14,702 nt of DNA. It comes from Arcobacter sp. UBA7394 (GTDB lineage Bacteria; Campylobacterota; Campylobacteria; Campylobacterales; Arcobacteraceae). The stretch spans positions 1,079 through 15,780 of the forward strand of contig DKNG01000068.1 in the NCBI GenBank assembly GCA_002470185.1, written 5' to 3'. Under the pieces are notes generated by a model, which was not told the DNA's origin, did not search any database, and saw only the letters and a program-made list of their open reading frames with translations. The position numbers and the translations under genes are program-made. Positions 1 to 8,400 of the stretch are shown piece after piece; within the stretch, counting starts at the first letter, position 1; each line of letters opens with the position of its first letter.

Positions 1-8
1 TTTATTTC

Positions 9-38
9 TTAGAAATTTTTACTATATCTTTATATAAA
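9..38 (+). promoter_or_regulatory. Weak candidate promoter of the DUF695-like gene
   Basis: A TATAAA box at 33-38 lies 18 bp after TTAGAA at 9-14, about 40 bp upstream of the first gene. The -35 match is poor, as is common for housekeeping promoters in Campylobacterota, and the region is so AT-rich that chance matches are likely. The transcript may equally start before the window. Confidence 0.25.
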
Positions 39-75
39 ATATTGTATTTTAAAAAATAAAAAAAGAAGGACATAT

Positions 76-480
76 ATGGAAGACTCTTGGGAACTAGTAC
101 CAACAAAAAATATAAATCAAATGTTGAGATTAAGAACAGATATAAATGAAGATAATCTTGATGGAAAATTCAAAAACTTACTTGTTGTAAAACACAAATA
201 CCATGTAGCGGATGACATTATGTTTCCTGATCCTTCTTGTTTAGCTTTTTTTACAGCTTTTGAACAGAATCATTTAGTAAACTTTGAACAAAATGACGAG
301 TTGAAATTATTAGGTGTTGATATATTTGAGGGAACTATGAAGTTTTTCATTTATTGTGATGATGCACAAAAGACAGTTTATGATTGTATTTCATTTCTAA
401 AATCAAATCCACTTTTTAAATGTGAATTTGAAATTATTTTAAACGATAATGGAAACAGTATCAAAAAGCTAAAAGCTTAA
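76..480 (+). CDS. Small DUF695-like protein of unknown function
   Basis: This 134-residue soluble protein has no signal peptide or membrane segment. AAGGA at 66-70, five bases before the ATG, supports the start. From about residue 35 the order of hydrophobic strands and conserved-looking positions (the FPDPS stretch, a helix with FEQN, then GVDIFEGTMKFFIYC and a closing strand near residue 118) resembles the DUF695 family as I remember it. The role of that family is unknown, and I recognise no catalytic motif. The protein contains several cysteines (among them Cys94 and Cys104), but they form no metal-binding pattern. The gene converges on selD with 20 bp between the two stop codons and shares a terminator with it, so there is no operon link. 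What lies upstream is outside the window. The coding call is secure; the family assignment is tentative. Confidence 0.75.
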   Translation: MEDSWELVPTKNINQMLRLRTDINEDNLDGKFKNLLVVKHKYHVADDIMFPDPSCLAFFTAFEQNHLVNFEQNDELKLLGVDIFEGTMKFFIYCDDAQKTVYDCISFLKSNPLFKCEFEIILNDNGNSIKKLKA

Positions 481-485
481 ATACA

Positions 486-522
486 AAAAGAATATTATAG
501 TTAGTGAACTATAATATCTTTT
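486..522. terminator. Bidirectional intrinsic terminator between the DUF695-like gene and selD
   Basis: A perfect 11-bp stem (492-502 with 507-517) closes a four-base AGTG loop. It is flanked by AAAAG on the left and CTTTT on the right, which can extend the stem past one bulged base. Each strand therefore reads as a hairpin followed by a T-tract, as expected between convergent genes. The stem is AT-rich with one G-C pair inside it. It contains the selD stop codon and last codons (selD ends at 501), so the selD coding end doubles as the terminator arm. Confidence 0.8.
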
Positions 523-1538
523 GCTCCTTTTGGAATAACTTCTCCAATAACTGAAGCATATCCGAAAGTTAAATCTTCTATCTCTTTTATATACTCTTTA
601 GCATCGTTTTTATCCATTGCTATTAATAAACCACCTGATGTTTGAGCATCACATAATAATGATTTACAATAGTGAGATAAGTTATTCATATATAATACTT
701 TATCTTCTAGATATTTGATATTTTTCTTTGTTCCTCCAGGAATTACATCATCATCAGATAATGATATAGCTTCTTCAATAACAGGAACACTTTGACATTC
801 AATCATCATTGAAGTCAATTCATTTGTACACTCTAAAGCGTGACCTAGTAATCCAAATCCAGTAATATCTGTACAAGAACTAACATCATATTTTCTCATG
901 ATTTTAGATGGAAGATAGTTTAGTGCTTCCATAATATCTGCACAATGTTTCATTAAATCATTTGGTAATAAATCTCTTTTAATAGCTGTAGTTAAAATAC
1001 CCATTCCAATAGGTTTTGTAAGAACTAAAACATGTCCGATTTGGGCAGTGTTGTTTCTTACTATTTCATTTGGATGAATCATTCCAGTTACAGATAAACC
1101 ATAATACATTTCAGGTGATTCAATAGTATGTCCACCTAAAAGTAAACCTCCACACTCTTTGATTTTTTCATTTCCGCCATTTAGGATTTCTCCTAATGCT
1201 TCATAGGATAAGTTCTTCTTGTCAAAACCTACAATATTTAATGCTGTTTTTACTTCTGCACCCATTGCAAAAACATCAGATAATGAGTTTGCAGCAGCAA
1301 TTTTTCCATAAATATATGGATCATCAATAACAGGAGTAATAAAATCTAAAGTTTGTACTATTGCTTGTTCATCATTAATTTGATAAACACTAGCATCTTC
1401 GGCCGTATCAAAGCCAACTAAAATTCTGCTATCTGTTGGTGTTAAGTTGCAAATTGTTTGTTTTAAGTCCCCCGGACCCATTTTTGCGGCTCACCCAGCA
1501 GCTTTAACGAATTTAGTTAGTTTATATTCGTTATTCAT
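501..1538 (-). CDS. selD: Selenide, water dikinase (selenophosphate synthetase), Sec-containing
   Basis: SelD makes selenophosphate from selenide and ATP, the selenium donor for Sec-tRNA and for selenouridine in tRNA. Reading from the ATG at 1538, which has AAGGA six bases upstream, gives 345 residues, close to E. coli SelD (347). Codon 16 is UGA, in the motif AAG-U-AAK, aligned with the catalytic Cys of E. coli SelD (AGCGCK). Lys19 matches the second catalytic residue. Other family motifs follow in order: an acidic TAEDAS stretch near residue 48, AANSLSDVFAMG, GGHTIESPE, TDITGFGLLGHALE and CDAQTSGG. A start at the internal ATG (1481) would give 326 residues but remove the catalytic Sec and Lys. 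The UGA codon is therefore best read as selenocysteine, not as a stop. This needs SelA, SelB and tRNA-Sec elsewhere in the genome; none is in this window. The gene is monocistronic here. Confidence 0.95.
1464..1493 (-). promoter_or_regulatory. Putative bacterial SECIS element of selD, including the Sec UGA codon
   Basis: On the minus strand UGA (1493-1491) is followed by ten bases and then a seven-pair stem, 1480-1474 with 1470-1464. The stem includes two G-U pairs and closes a GGG loop (1473-1471). The 17-base distance from UGA to the loop and the G at the start of the loop fit the general rules for bSECIS hairpins bound by SelB. The stretch is unusually GC-rich for this window, which suggests constraint beyond the protein. 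The pairing was read by eye; no folding energy was calculated. Confidence 0.7.
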
Positions 1539-1825
1539 AAAATTCCTTGTTTTGCATTATTTATTCATTAAAGTAGTAATTATTTTTAAGTTATAACATA
1601 GATATGTAGTACTAATATATAAAATGATAGTTATTACACTTTTATGTAAACCTAATACCATAGGCTAATGCAAATTGATAGCTAATATTTTACTAACAAA
1701 TGATTTAAGTTATGGTTAAATAGCGGTAAAATATTTTTTACTATAATTTTCTTATTTAAATTATCTAAAAGTATTTATTTTAGTTATGTTATTATAATTA
1801 AAAATATTAGTTGAAAGGAAAAATT
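1539..1825. promoter_or_regulatory. Divergent AT-rich spacer between selD and the signalling operon
   Basis: This 287-bp gap must hold the promoters of selD (-) and of the kinase operon (+). On the + strand a TATAAT box at 1793-1798 lies 27 bp before the NIT-kinase start, and a second one lies at 1742-1747. Neither has a good -35 box. The short inverted repeat CCTA/TAGG at about 1651-1664 is too weak to call an operator. I see no RNA gene and no credible small ORF here. Confidence 0.4.
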
Positions 1826-3943
1826 ATGACCCTTCAAAGTAAATTAATTGGAATTGCTTCTTTATCAATTTTAATAATTTGTTTTTTAGGAATTAAAATA
1901 GTTGATGATTCTTATGATAATTATAATAGTGCATTAAGTATTGAAAAGATGATTGACTTATCTGATGATATCTCTAATGTAGTTCATGAACTACAAACAG
2001 AGAGAGGTTTATCTGCTGCTTATTCAATCTCTGGAGCAGAGGTTTTCAAGAAAAAAATTTTAATACAAAGAATACAAACTTCTAAAACTATAAATGATTT
2101 TGAGAATGTTTTTAAAAACAATTATAGCTTCTTTGATGAAGAAATAAAAAATAGAATTGAAAAAGTTTTATCAATGTACAAAGACAATATTATTCAAAAA
2201 AGAATGTTAATCATAAATGAAGCAATTGATACTTATGAAGTAATAGATTTTTTTACCGCAATAAATGATGAACTTTTAAAAAGTCTTTTGTATTTATCAA
2301 AAATATCAAATAACTCAGAAATCACTAATGACTTAATTGCATTTAATAATTTATTATTATTAAAAGATAGAATGGGATTAGAAAGAGCTATTGGTTCTGT
2401 GGTATTAATATGGAATTTCTCAGATGAATCGATTTTTAGGTTCAAAGAAGTTGCAACAGCTATTAATATTTATAAAGACAACTTCTTTTTTTATACCTCA
2501 TATAAAGGTGGAGAACATTTTAGAAATAAAATGGAAAATAATAAATTTGAATATGTTGATGCCATGATATCAAAATTTATAAATTGGAATGGAAAAGATA
2601 ATATTGATATTAGACCAGAAGCGTGGTTCTCAGGTATTTCAAAAAAGATTGATTTTTATCATAATGAAAACTTATTTTTTATTAAGCAACTAAAAACTGA
2701 TGTTCAACAATACAAAAAAGAATCAAAAAATGAACTAATTCTTTTATCTATTATTATGCTTTCTTCAATATTGGTTTTTACAATTTTTACTTATCTAACA
2801 CAGAAAAGAATTTTAAAATCACTGAATGATTTCAAAGTTGGGCTTTTATCATTTTTTGATTATTTAAATCAAAAATCAGAGAAAATTAAAACTCTAAATG
2901 AAAATACAAATGATGAATTTGCTTCTATGTCCAAGATTGTAAATAAAAATATTGTGTCAACGAAGATGAGCCTAGATGAAGATAAAACAATTTTAAATGA
3001 TGCAATATTAATTATAAAAGAGTTTGAAAAAGGTAATTTACACCAAAGACTAACACGTGAAATATCAAATCCTATTTTAAATGAGTTAAAAAATATTCTA
3101 AATCAAATGGCTAATAATCTGGAGTTAACTATTGAAGAGTTACAGCATACAAATGAAGAGTATGAAGTATCTTTAGAGAACTTGAAAAAAACTCAAGCTC
3201 AATTAATAGAATCAGAAAAAATGGCAAGCTTAGGTGGATTAGTAGCAGGAGTTGCCCATGAAATTAATACACCTGTAGGAATTGGTATTACAGGAAGTAG
3301 CCACTTCTTAGAAATGACAAATAAGCTAAAAAAATTATATGATAGTGAGAATATGGGAGAAGATGAGTTTGAAGATTATTTAAATAGTTCTGTTGAGTTA
3401 GCAAACTTAATTAATCTAAATTTGTCAAAAGCGGCAAAACTTGTAAATAGTTTCAAACAAATTGCTGTAGATCAAACAAGTGAAGAAAAAAGAACTTTTA
3501 ATTTACAAAAATATTTAAATGAAGTATTATTAAGTATTGGAAATGTACTAAAGAAAACACAAATCAAAGTAAATATTAATTGTGATTCAAGTATTAAGAT
3601 TTATTCTTACCCAGGACTTCTATCTCAAATAATTACAAATCTAATAATTAATTCAATAATTCATGGCTTTGATGAAGGAAATAAAAAAGGTGAAATAAAT
3701 ATAGATGTAAAATTATCTGAAGAAAAATTAATTTTACTTTATAAAGACGATGGAAAAGGGATTCCTTTAGAAAATATGAATAAAATATTTGATCCTTTTT
3801 TTACAACAAATAGAGAAAATGGCGGAAGTGGTTTAGGTTTAAATATTATATACAATATAATAACTAAGCAGTTAAATGGAACAATCAAATGTAAAAGTAA
3901 TGAGCCTATAGGTGCAGAGTTTTTAATTACTTTCAAAATATAA
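1826..3943 (+). CDS. Membrane histidine kinase with periplasmic NIT (nitrate/nitrite-sensing type) domain
   Basis: The start is taken as the ATG at 1826, because AAGGA (1815-1819) lies just upstream; a TTG at 1811 in the same frame lies before that site. The protein has 705 residues. TM1 (about 5-22) and TM2 (about 302-323) bracket a helical periplasmic domain with the two NIT hallmarks: LQTERGLS (56-63) and KDRMGLERA (180-188). NIT domains are known or proposed to sense nitrate or nitrite. After TM2, residues 336-430 resemble the HAMP-like juxtamembrane region of Campylobacterota chemoreceptors (FKVGLLSFFDYLN, then EKGNLHQRL). A coiled coil leads to the kinase core: phospho-acceptor His478 in HEINTP, N-box Asn609, G1 box DDGKGI (641-646) and G2 box GGSGLGL (666-672). 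It should autophosphorylate His478 and pass phosphate to Asp76 of the next gene's product, encoded 13 bp downstream. The ligand is inferred from the domain only. Confidence 0.9.
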   Translation: MTLQSKLIGIASLSILIICFLGIKIVDDSYDNYNSALSIEKMIDLSDDISNVVHELQTERGLSAAYSISGAEVFKKKILIQRIQTSKTINDFENVFKNNYSFFDEEIKNRIEKVLSMYKDNIIQKRMLIINEAIDTYEVIDFFTAINDELLKSLLYLSKISNNSEITNDLIAFNNLLLLKDRMGLERAIGSVVLIWNFSDESIFRFKEVATAINIYKDNFFFYTSYKGGEHFRNKMENNKFEYVDAMISKFINWNGKDNIDIRPEAWFSGISKKIDFYHNENLFFIKQLKTDVQQYKKESKNELILLSIIMLSSILVFTIFTYLTQKRILKSLNDFKVGLLSFFDYLNQKSEKIKTLNENTNDEFASMSKIVNKNIVSTKMSLDEDKTILNDAILIIKEFEKGNLHQRLTREISNPILNELKNILNQMANNLELTIEELQHTNEEYEVSLENLKKTQAQLIESEKMASLGGLVAGVAHEINTPVGIGITGSSHFLEMTNKLKKLYDSENMGEDEFEDYLNSSVELANLINLNLSKAAKLVNSFKQIAVDQTSEEKRTFNLQKYLNEVLLSIGNVLKKTQIKVNINCDSSIKIYSYPGLLSQIITNLIINSIIHGFDEGNKKGEINIDVKLSEEKLILLYKDDGKGIPLENMNKIFDPFFTTNRENGGSGLGLNIIYNIITKQLNGTIKCKSNEPIGAEFLITFKI

Positions 3944-3956
3944 ATAGGGATATGTT

Positions 3957-5453
3957 ATGGGAAATATGAAATTTTCTAATAAAAATAAAATTGTAAAAGA
4001 AAATAATGAGAAGTGGAAAATCTTAATATCTGATGATGAAGAAGATATTCATTTACTTACAAAAACTGTATTAAAGAATTTTGAATACAAAAATAAACAA
4101 TTAGAATTTTTAAGTGCATATAGTGGAAAAGATACAGTTGAAATTTTAAAAGAAAATGATGATATTGTTTTAGTTTTGTTAGATGTTATTATGGAAAATG
4201 ATAATGCGGGATTAGAAGTAGTAAAACGAATTAGAGAAGAGTTATGTAATGACTTTATTCAAATTATTTTACGTACAGGACAATCTGGACAAGTATTAGA
4301 AGATGATGTTGTTATGAATTATGCAATTAACGATTATAAAGAAAAAACAGAATTAACTTCTCAAAAACTTTTAACTACGGTTACTACTTCTATTCGTTCT
4401 TTTGAAAATATGAAAAATATAAAAAAATTAAACCATGAGTTAAGTGGTTTATTATCTACTTATGATGAATTTGTAATTGCTGCAAGAACTAATAAAGAAG
4501 GTGAAATTGTTTATGTTACAGAAGCATTTTGTGAACTTACTGGTTACACAAAAGAAGAACTAATCGGAAATACTCATTCTTTATTAAAAAGTTCTAATAC
4601 AGCACAAGAAGTATATGAAGACTTATGGAAGACTATTAGTTCTGGTAATGTTTGGAAAGGTGAAATTCAAGATAAACGAAAAGATAATAGCTTATACTGG
4701 TTATCAACTATTATTTCTCCTGAATATGATGTAGAAGGAAATTTTTTATATTATACTGCCATTTCTCAAAATATTACAGAGAAAAAAGCTATTGAAAAAG
4801 CTAAAAAAGAGATGGAATTAGCAAATAAAGAGATCGCATCCTTAAATGATGAAATTATTGATACACAAAAAGAAGTTGTATTTAGATTGGGTGCAATTGC
4901 AGAAGCTAGAAGTAAAGAGACGGGAATGCATGTAAAAAGAGTTGCAGAGTATTCAAAACTTTTAGCTTTATACTCAGGTTTGAGTGAAAAAGAAGCTGAT
5001 ATTATAAAAATGGCTAGCCCTATGCATGATATAGGAAAGGTTGCCATTCCTGATAATATATTAAATAAACCAGGTAAATTCACAGATGAAGAGTTTGAAA
5101 TTATGAAAACCCATGCTCAAATTGGCTATGAAATGCTAAAATCATCTTCAAAAACAATTTTAAAAGCAGCAGCTATTATTGCTCATGAACATCAAGAAAA
5201 GTATGATGGTAGCGGATACCCACAAAAACTTAAAGGTGAGGATATACATATATATGGTAGAATCACAGCATTAGCTGATGTTTTTGATGCATTAGGAAGT
5301 GAACGAGTATATAAGAATGCTTGGAATGATGAAAAAATATTTAAACTATTTAAAGAGGAAAGAGGAAAACACTTTGATCCTAAATTAATAGATATTTTCT
5401 TTGAACATTTAGATGAATTTTTAAATATTAGGGATACATTCATAGATAAATAA
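3957..5453 (+). CDS. Response regulator REC-PAS-HD-GYP, predicted cyclic-di-GMP phosphodiesterase (copy 1)
   Basis: AGGGA (3946-3950) six bases before the ATG fixes the start. The 498-residue cytoplasmic protein has three domains. REC (about 20-145) has acidic Asp26/Asp27, phospho-acceptor Asp76 in LLDVIM, Thr107 and Lys130 in the NDYKEKTEL motif. PAS (about 165-278) has the GYTKEELIG motif and Trp-rich strands typical of PAS domains that bind small cofactors, though no cofactor can be named. After a coiled coil comes HD-GYP (about 300-490), with His357-Asp358 in MHDIGK, THAQIG and DGSGYP (417-422). HD-GYP enzymes hydrolyse cyclic di-GMP. The canonical HHE before DGxGYP is HQE here (412-414), so activity or metal content may differ. 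The REC sequence recalls the REC-DUF3369-HD regulators, but a PAS takes the middle position. It is the likely partner of the NIT kinase just upstream. Confidence 0.92.
   Translation: MGNMKFSNKNKIVKENNEKWKILISDDEEDIHLLTKTVLKNFEYKNKQLEFLSAYSGKDTVEILKENDDIVLVLLDVIMENDNAGLEVVKRIREELCNDFIQIILRTGQSGQVLEDDVVMNYAINDYKEKTELTSQKLLTTVTTSIRSFENMKNIKKLNHELSGLLSTYDEFVIAARTNKEGEIVYVTEAFCELTGYTKEELIGNTHSLLKSSNTAQEVYEDLWKTISSGNVWKGEIQDKRKDNSLYWLSTIISPEYDVEGNFLYYTAISQNITEKKAIEKAKKEMELANKEIASLNDEIIDTQKEVVFRLGAIAEARSKETGMHVKRVAEYSKLLALYSGLSEKEADIIKMASPMHDIGKVAIPDNILNKPGKFTDEEFEIMKTHAQIGYEMLKSSSKTILKAAAIIAHEHQEKYDGSGYPQKLKGEDIHIYGRITALADVFDALGSERVYKNAWNDEKIFKLFKEERGKHFDPKLIDIFFEHLDEFLNIRDTFIDK
4854..5125 (+). repeat. 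Direct-repeat region, copy 1 (start of HD-GYP coding sequence of regulator 1)
   Basis: This stretch is highly similar to 11746-12017 at the nucleotide level. It contains three uninterrupted identical blocks: 33 bp at 4854-4886, 29 bp at 5046-5074 and 39 bp at 5087-5125. All lie at exactly the same offset from the gene start as in copy 2, so the copies are in frame with each other, 6,892 bp apart. They are paralogous coding sequence, not a mobile element. Confidence 0.85.
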
Positions 5454-5475
5454 TTCTTTAGATAAAAGGTGTTTT

Positions 5476-8400
5476 ATGCGAGTGATAAACTTTTTAATAA
5501 TATTTTTATTTATGTTAAACACTTTATTTGCAGAAGAAAGAAAAATAAAAATAGCTGTAGTCAAAGATATGTTTCCATACTCTTTTGTAGATGATATAGA
5601 TACTTCTCATGGGATATTTATAGACTATTGGAAAAAATGGGCTGAAAAAAACAATATAGAAATAGAATTTATCCCTTATTCAAAAGAAGATTCTGTTATT
5701 GCTTTAAATAATGAAGAAGTAGATATTCATTCTGGTTTATTTAAAGATATAAAGTTATTGGATAGCTTTGATTTTGTAAACCCTATATATCCTTCTCAAT
5801 CTTTTGTATATTTTAATACAAGCTTTACAGATCAAATTAAATCAATTGATGATTTAAAAAATAAAAATATTGGTTTATTAAATAACAATAACTATGAATC
5901 ATATCTTTATTCAAACTTTCCAAATGTAAAAATTAAAAACTATGAAGATTCAAAAAAACTTTATAAGGCTTTATCTTCAAAAGAAATAGATTTTTTTATA
6001 GATGATTCTTTGCAGGTTTGGTTTCAATTAATAAGCAATTACAATTTTAATAAAGTCACTAAATTAGAAAATACCAAATTAGAAAATTGGTTTTATTCTG
6101 TAATAAAAAAAGACAATGAAGAACTTCAAAATATAATTAAAAATAGTACAAAAGAAGTTTCTATTGATGAAATAATAGAAATTGAAAAAAAATGGATAAT
6201 TAAAGAATCTTATAGATATTTTGAAAAACAACAAAATAATGATTTCCTAACAAAAGAAGAAAGAAAATGGCTACGAAATAATACGAATATAAGTCTTGCA
6301 GTTGTAAAAGATTGGGACAGATATAGTTCACTTTCTTCTGTGGGTGTTATTGAAGGCTTTCATATTGATTTGATTAAGAAGATTAATGAAATCCTAAATA
6401 GTGATATAAAAATCAAAGTATTAGATACTTGGTCTAAGGCTTACAATTCTGTTATTAGTGGTGAAACCACTGGTATTCCTGGATTGTCTTGGTCTAAGAG
6501 TAGGGAAGAGATTTTTAATTATACACCTTCTTATTATTACAGTCCCTATTTTATTGTTACAAGAAAAGATAATAAAACAATAAAAAGTTTAAAAGATTTT
6601 AACACTCATAAAGCTGCTACTTTTGAAAACTCCATTACAAATAATATTATAAAAAAAGAAGCACCACTTACTAATATTACACATGTTAATAGTATCAAAG
6701 GAATACTAAAAGCTATTTATGAAAGAAAAGTAGATGCAGCATTACTTGAAAATGCAAGAGTAATTGATCTTAATGAATATAACTTAAAAATTGTTGATTC
6801 TATTTATAGTAAATATAGTGAACTTTCAATTGGTACATTAAAAGAAAATTTGATTTTTAGTTCAATACTTTCAAAGGCAATTAATTCAATAAAACCCCAG
6901 GACCTTTATGTTTTAAAACAAAAATGGTTAAAAAATAAAAAAAATTTTTCAAAAGAAGAAGTCTCTTATATTAATAATTCAAAAACTCTAAAAGTTGGAA
7001 TTGAGGATTGGACTGCAATTATTGAAATGGATGATAATAAGAATATAGAAGGAATAGCTGGCGAAATTGTAATCAAAGCTCTTTCAAATTCAGGTCTAAA
7101 GTTAAAATATATAAAAGGTTCTTGGGATGATTTATTAGAGTCTTTTAAAAAAGGTGAAATAGATATTTTACCAACTACTTTATATACAAAACAAAGGGCT
7201 AAATATGGAGATTTTTCAAAACAGTATTTGTCTTTACAAAACTATATTTATGTGAAGTCAAATAATAATGATGTCAAAACTTTATCGGATTTAAATAAGA
7301 AAAAAATTGCAATTCAAAAAGGTTTTGCAACTATTACATTAATAAAAGAGAGATTTCCAAATATAGAAATTATTGAAACCAAAAATTTAGAGGAATCAAT
7401 ACAGTTAGTTCTTAATAATGAAGTTGATGCATTATTTGAAATACAAGTTTCTGTTGAGAGTAAACTAAGAGATTTCCTAGTTACAAATTTAAAATCTATT
7501 TCTCAAAATAGCATCAAAGCCCAAGGTTTACATATTTTTCTTCAAAAAAATAAAGGTTTGTTAAATTCTGTATTAAATAAATCATTAGATACTGTATCAG
7601 AATTAGAAAGAAATCAAATCATATCAAAGTGGTTAAATAGAGTTAATATTAAAAAAGAAATTAATATTGCTTTAACTACTTCAAAAGCTCCTTATGTTTT
7701 AAATGAAAAGTATATTAAAGGAATTGAATATGATTTATTAAAAAAGATATTTGAATTAAATTCGATTAAAATTAATAAGATTAAAAAATTTTTAACACCT
7801 AAAATGAATACTGTATTATTAGAAAATAATGATTTAGATTTAGCAGTTAATGTAAAAGAGAATAAAAATGATGGTTTATTTTATTCTGAGCCTTTTATTG
7901 AGTTTAATAATATAATTGTTTCAAGAAAAAAGGATAATATTCAAATTAATAAAGTTAGTGATCTGTATAACAAAAAAGTGATTGCTTTTTCTAATGCTCA
8001 TAAATATTTAGGAAAAGAGTATCATACTTTATTTAATTTACAAAATAGACCGAGAAACTATAAAGAGTATGTTTTTCAAGATGATCAGGTTAAAGACTTT
8101 TTAAATAAAAAAGTAGATCTAATTATTTTAGATGAAAATATATTTAAATGGCATTTTAATAAACTTTCAAAAGATGAGCTATCTGAATATAAATTTAATT
8201 ATTTATTGTCAAAACCAAATAAATATAAAGTAGCTTTTAAAAACCAAAATTTAAGAGATATTTTTAATAAAAATCTTGAAGTAGTTAGAAGTAATGGGGA
8301 TTATAAAGAGATAGTTGAAAACTATATAGAGGGATATATAGAATCAAAACTAAAAATTAATTTTTTAATCTCATCTGTAATAAGTAAGGCAGTCTTCGAA

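Noticed and set aside
501..1481. selD starting at the internal ATG at 1481, or selD as a pseudogene with a nonsense codon
   Set aside because: That start removes the catalytic Sec/Cys and Lys. The UGA aligns with the known Sec site, an SD-preceded ATG lies upstream at 1538, and the rest of the frame is intact.
1811..1825. TTG start for the NIT kinase at 1811
   Set aside because: The Shine-Dalgarno AAGGA (1815-1819) lies after this codon and is properly spaced from the ATG at 1826.
1539..1825. A tRNA-Sec (selC) gene or riboswitch in the spacer beside selD
   Set aside because: The spacer is uniformly AT-rich, with no GC-rich stems, no T-arm consensus and no long pairing of tRNA or riboswitch type.
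2233..2445. Antisense ORFs on the minus strand inside the kinase and regulator genes (for example 2233-2445, 3739-3936, 4766-5083, 5192-5443, 12068-12250)
   Set aside because: They are low-complexity shadows of strongly supported genes, with no recognisable domains.
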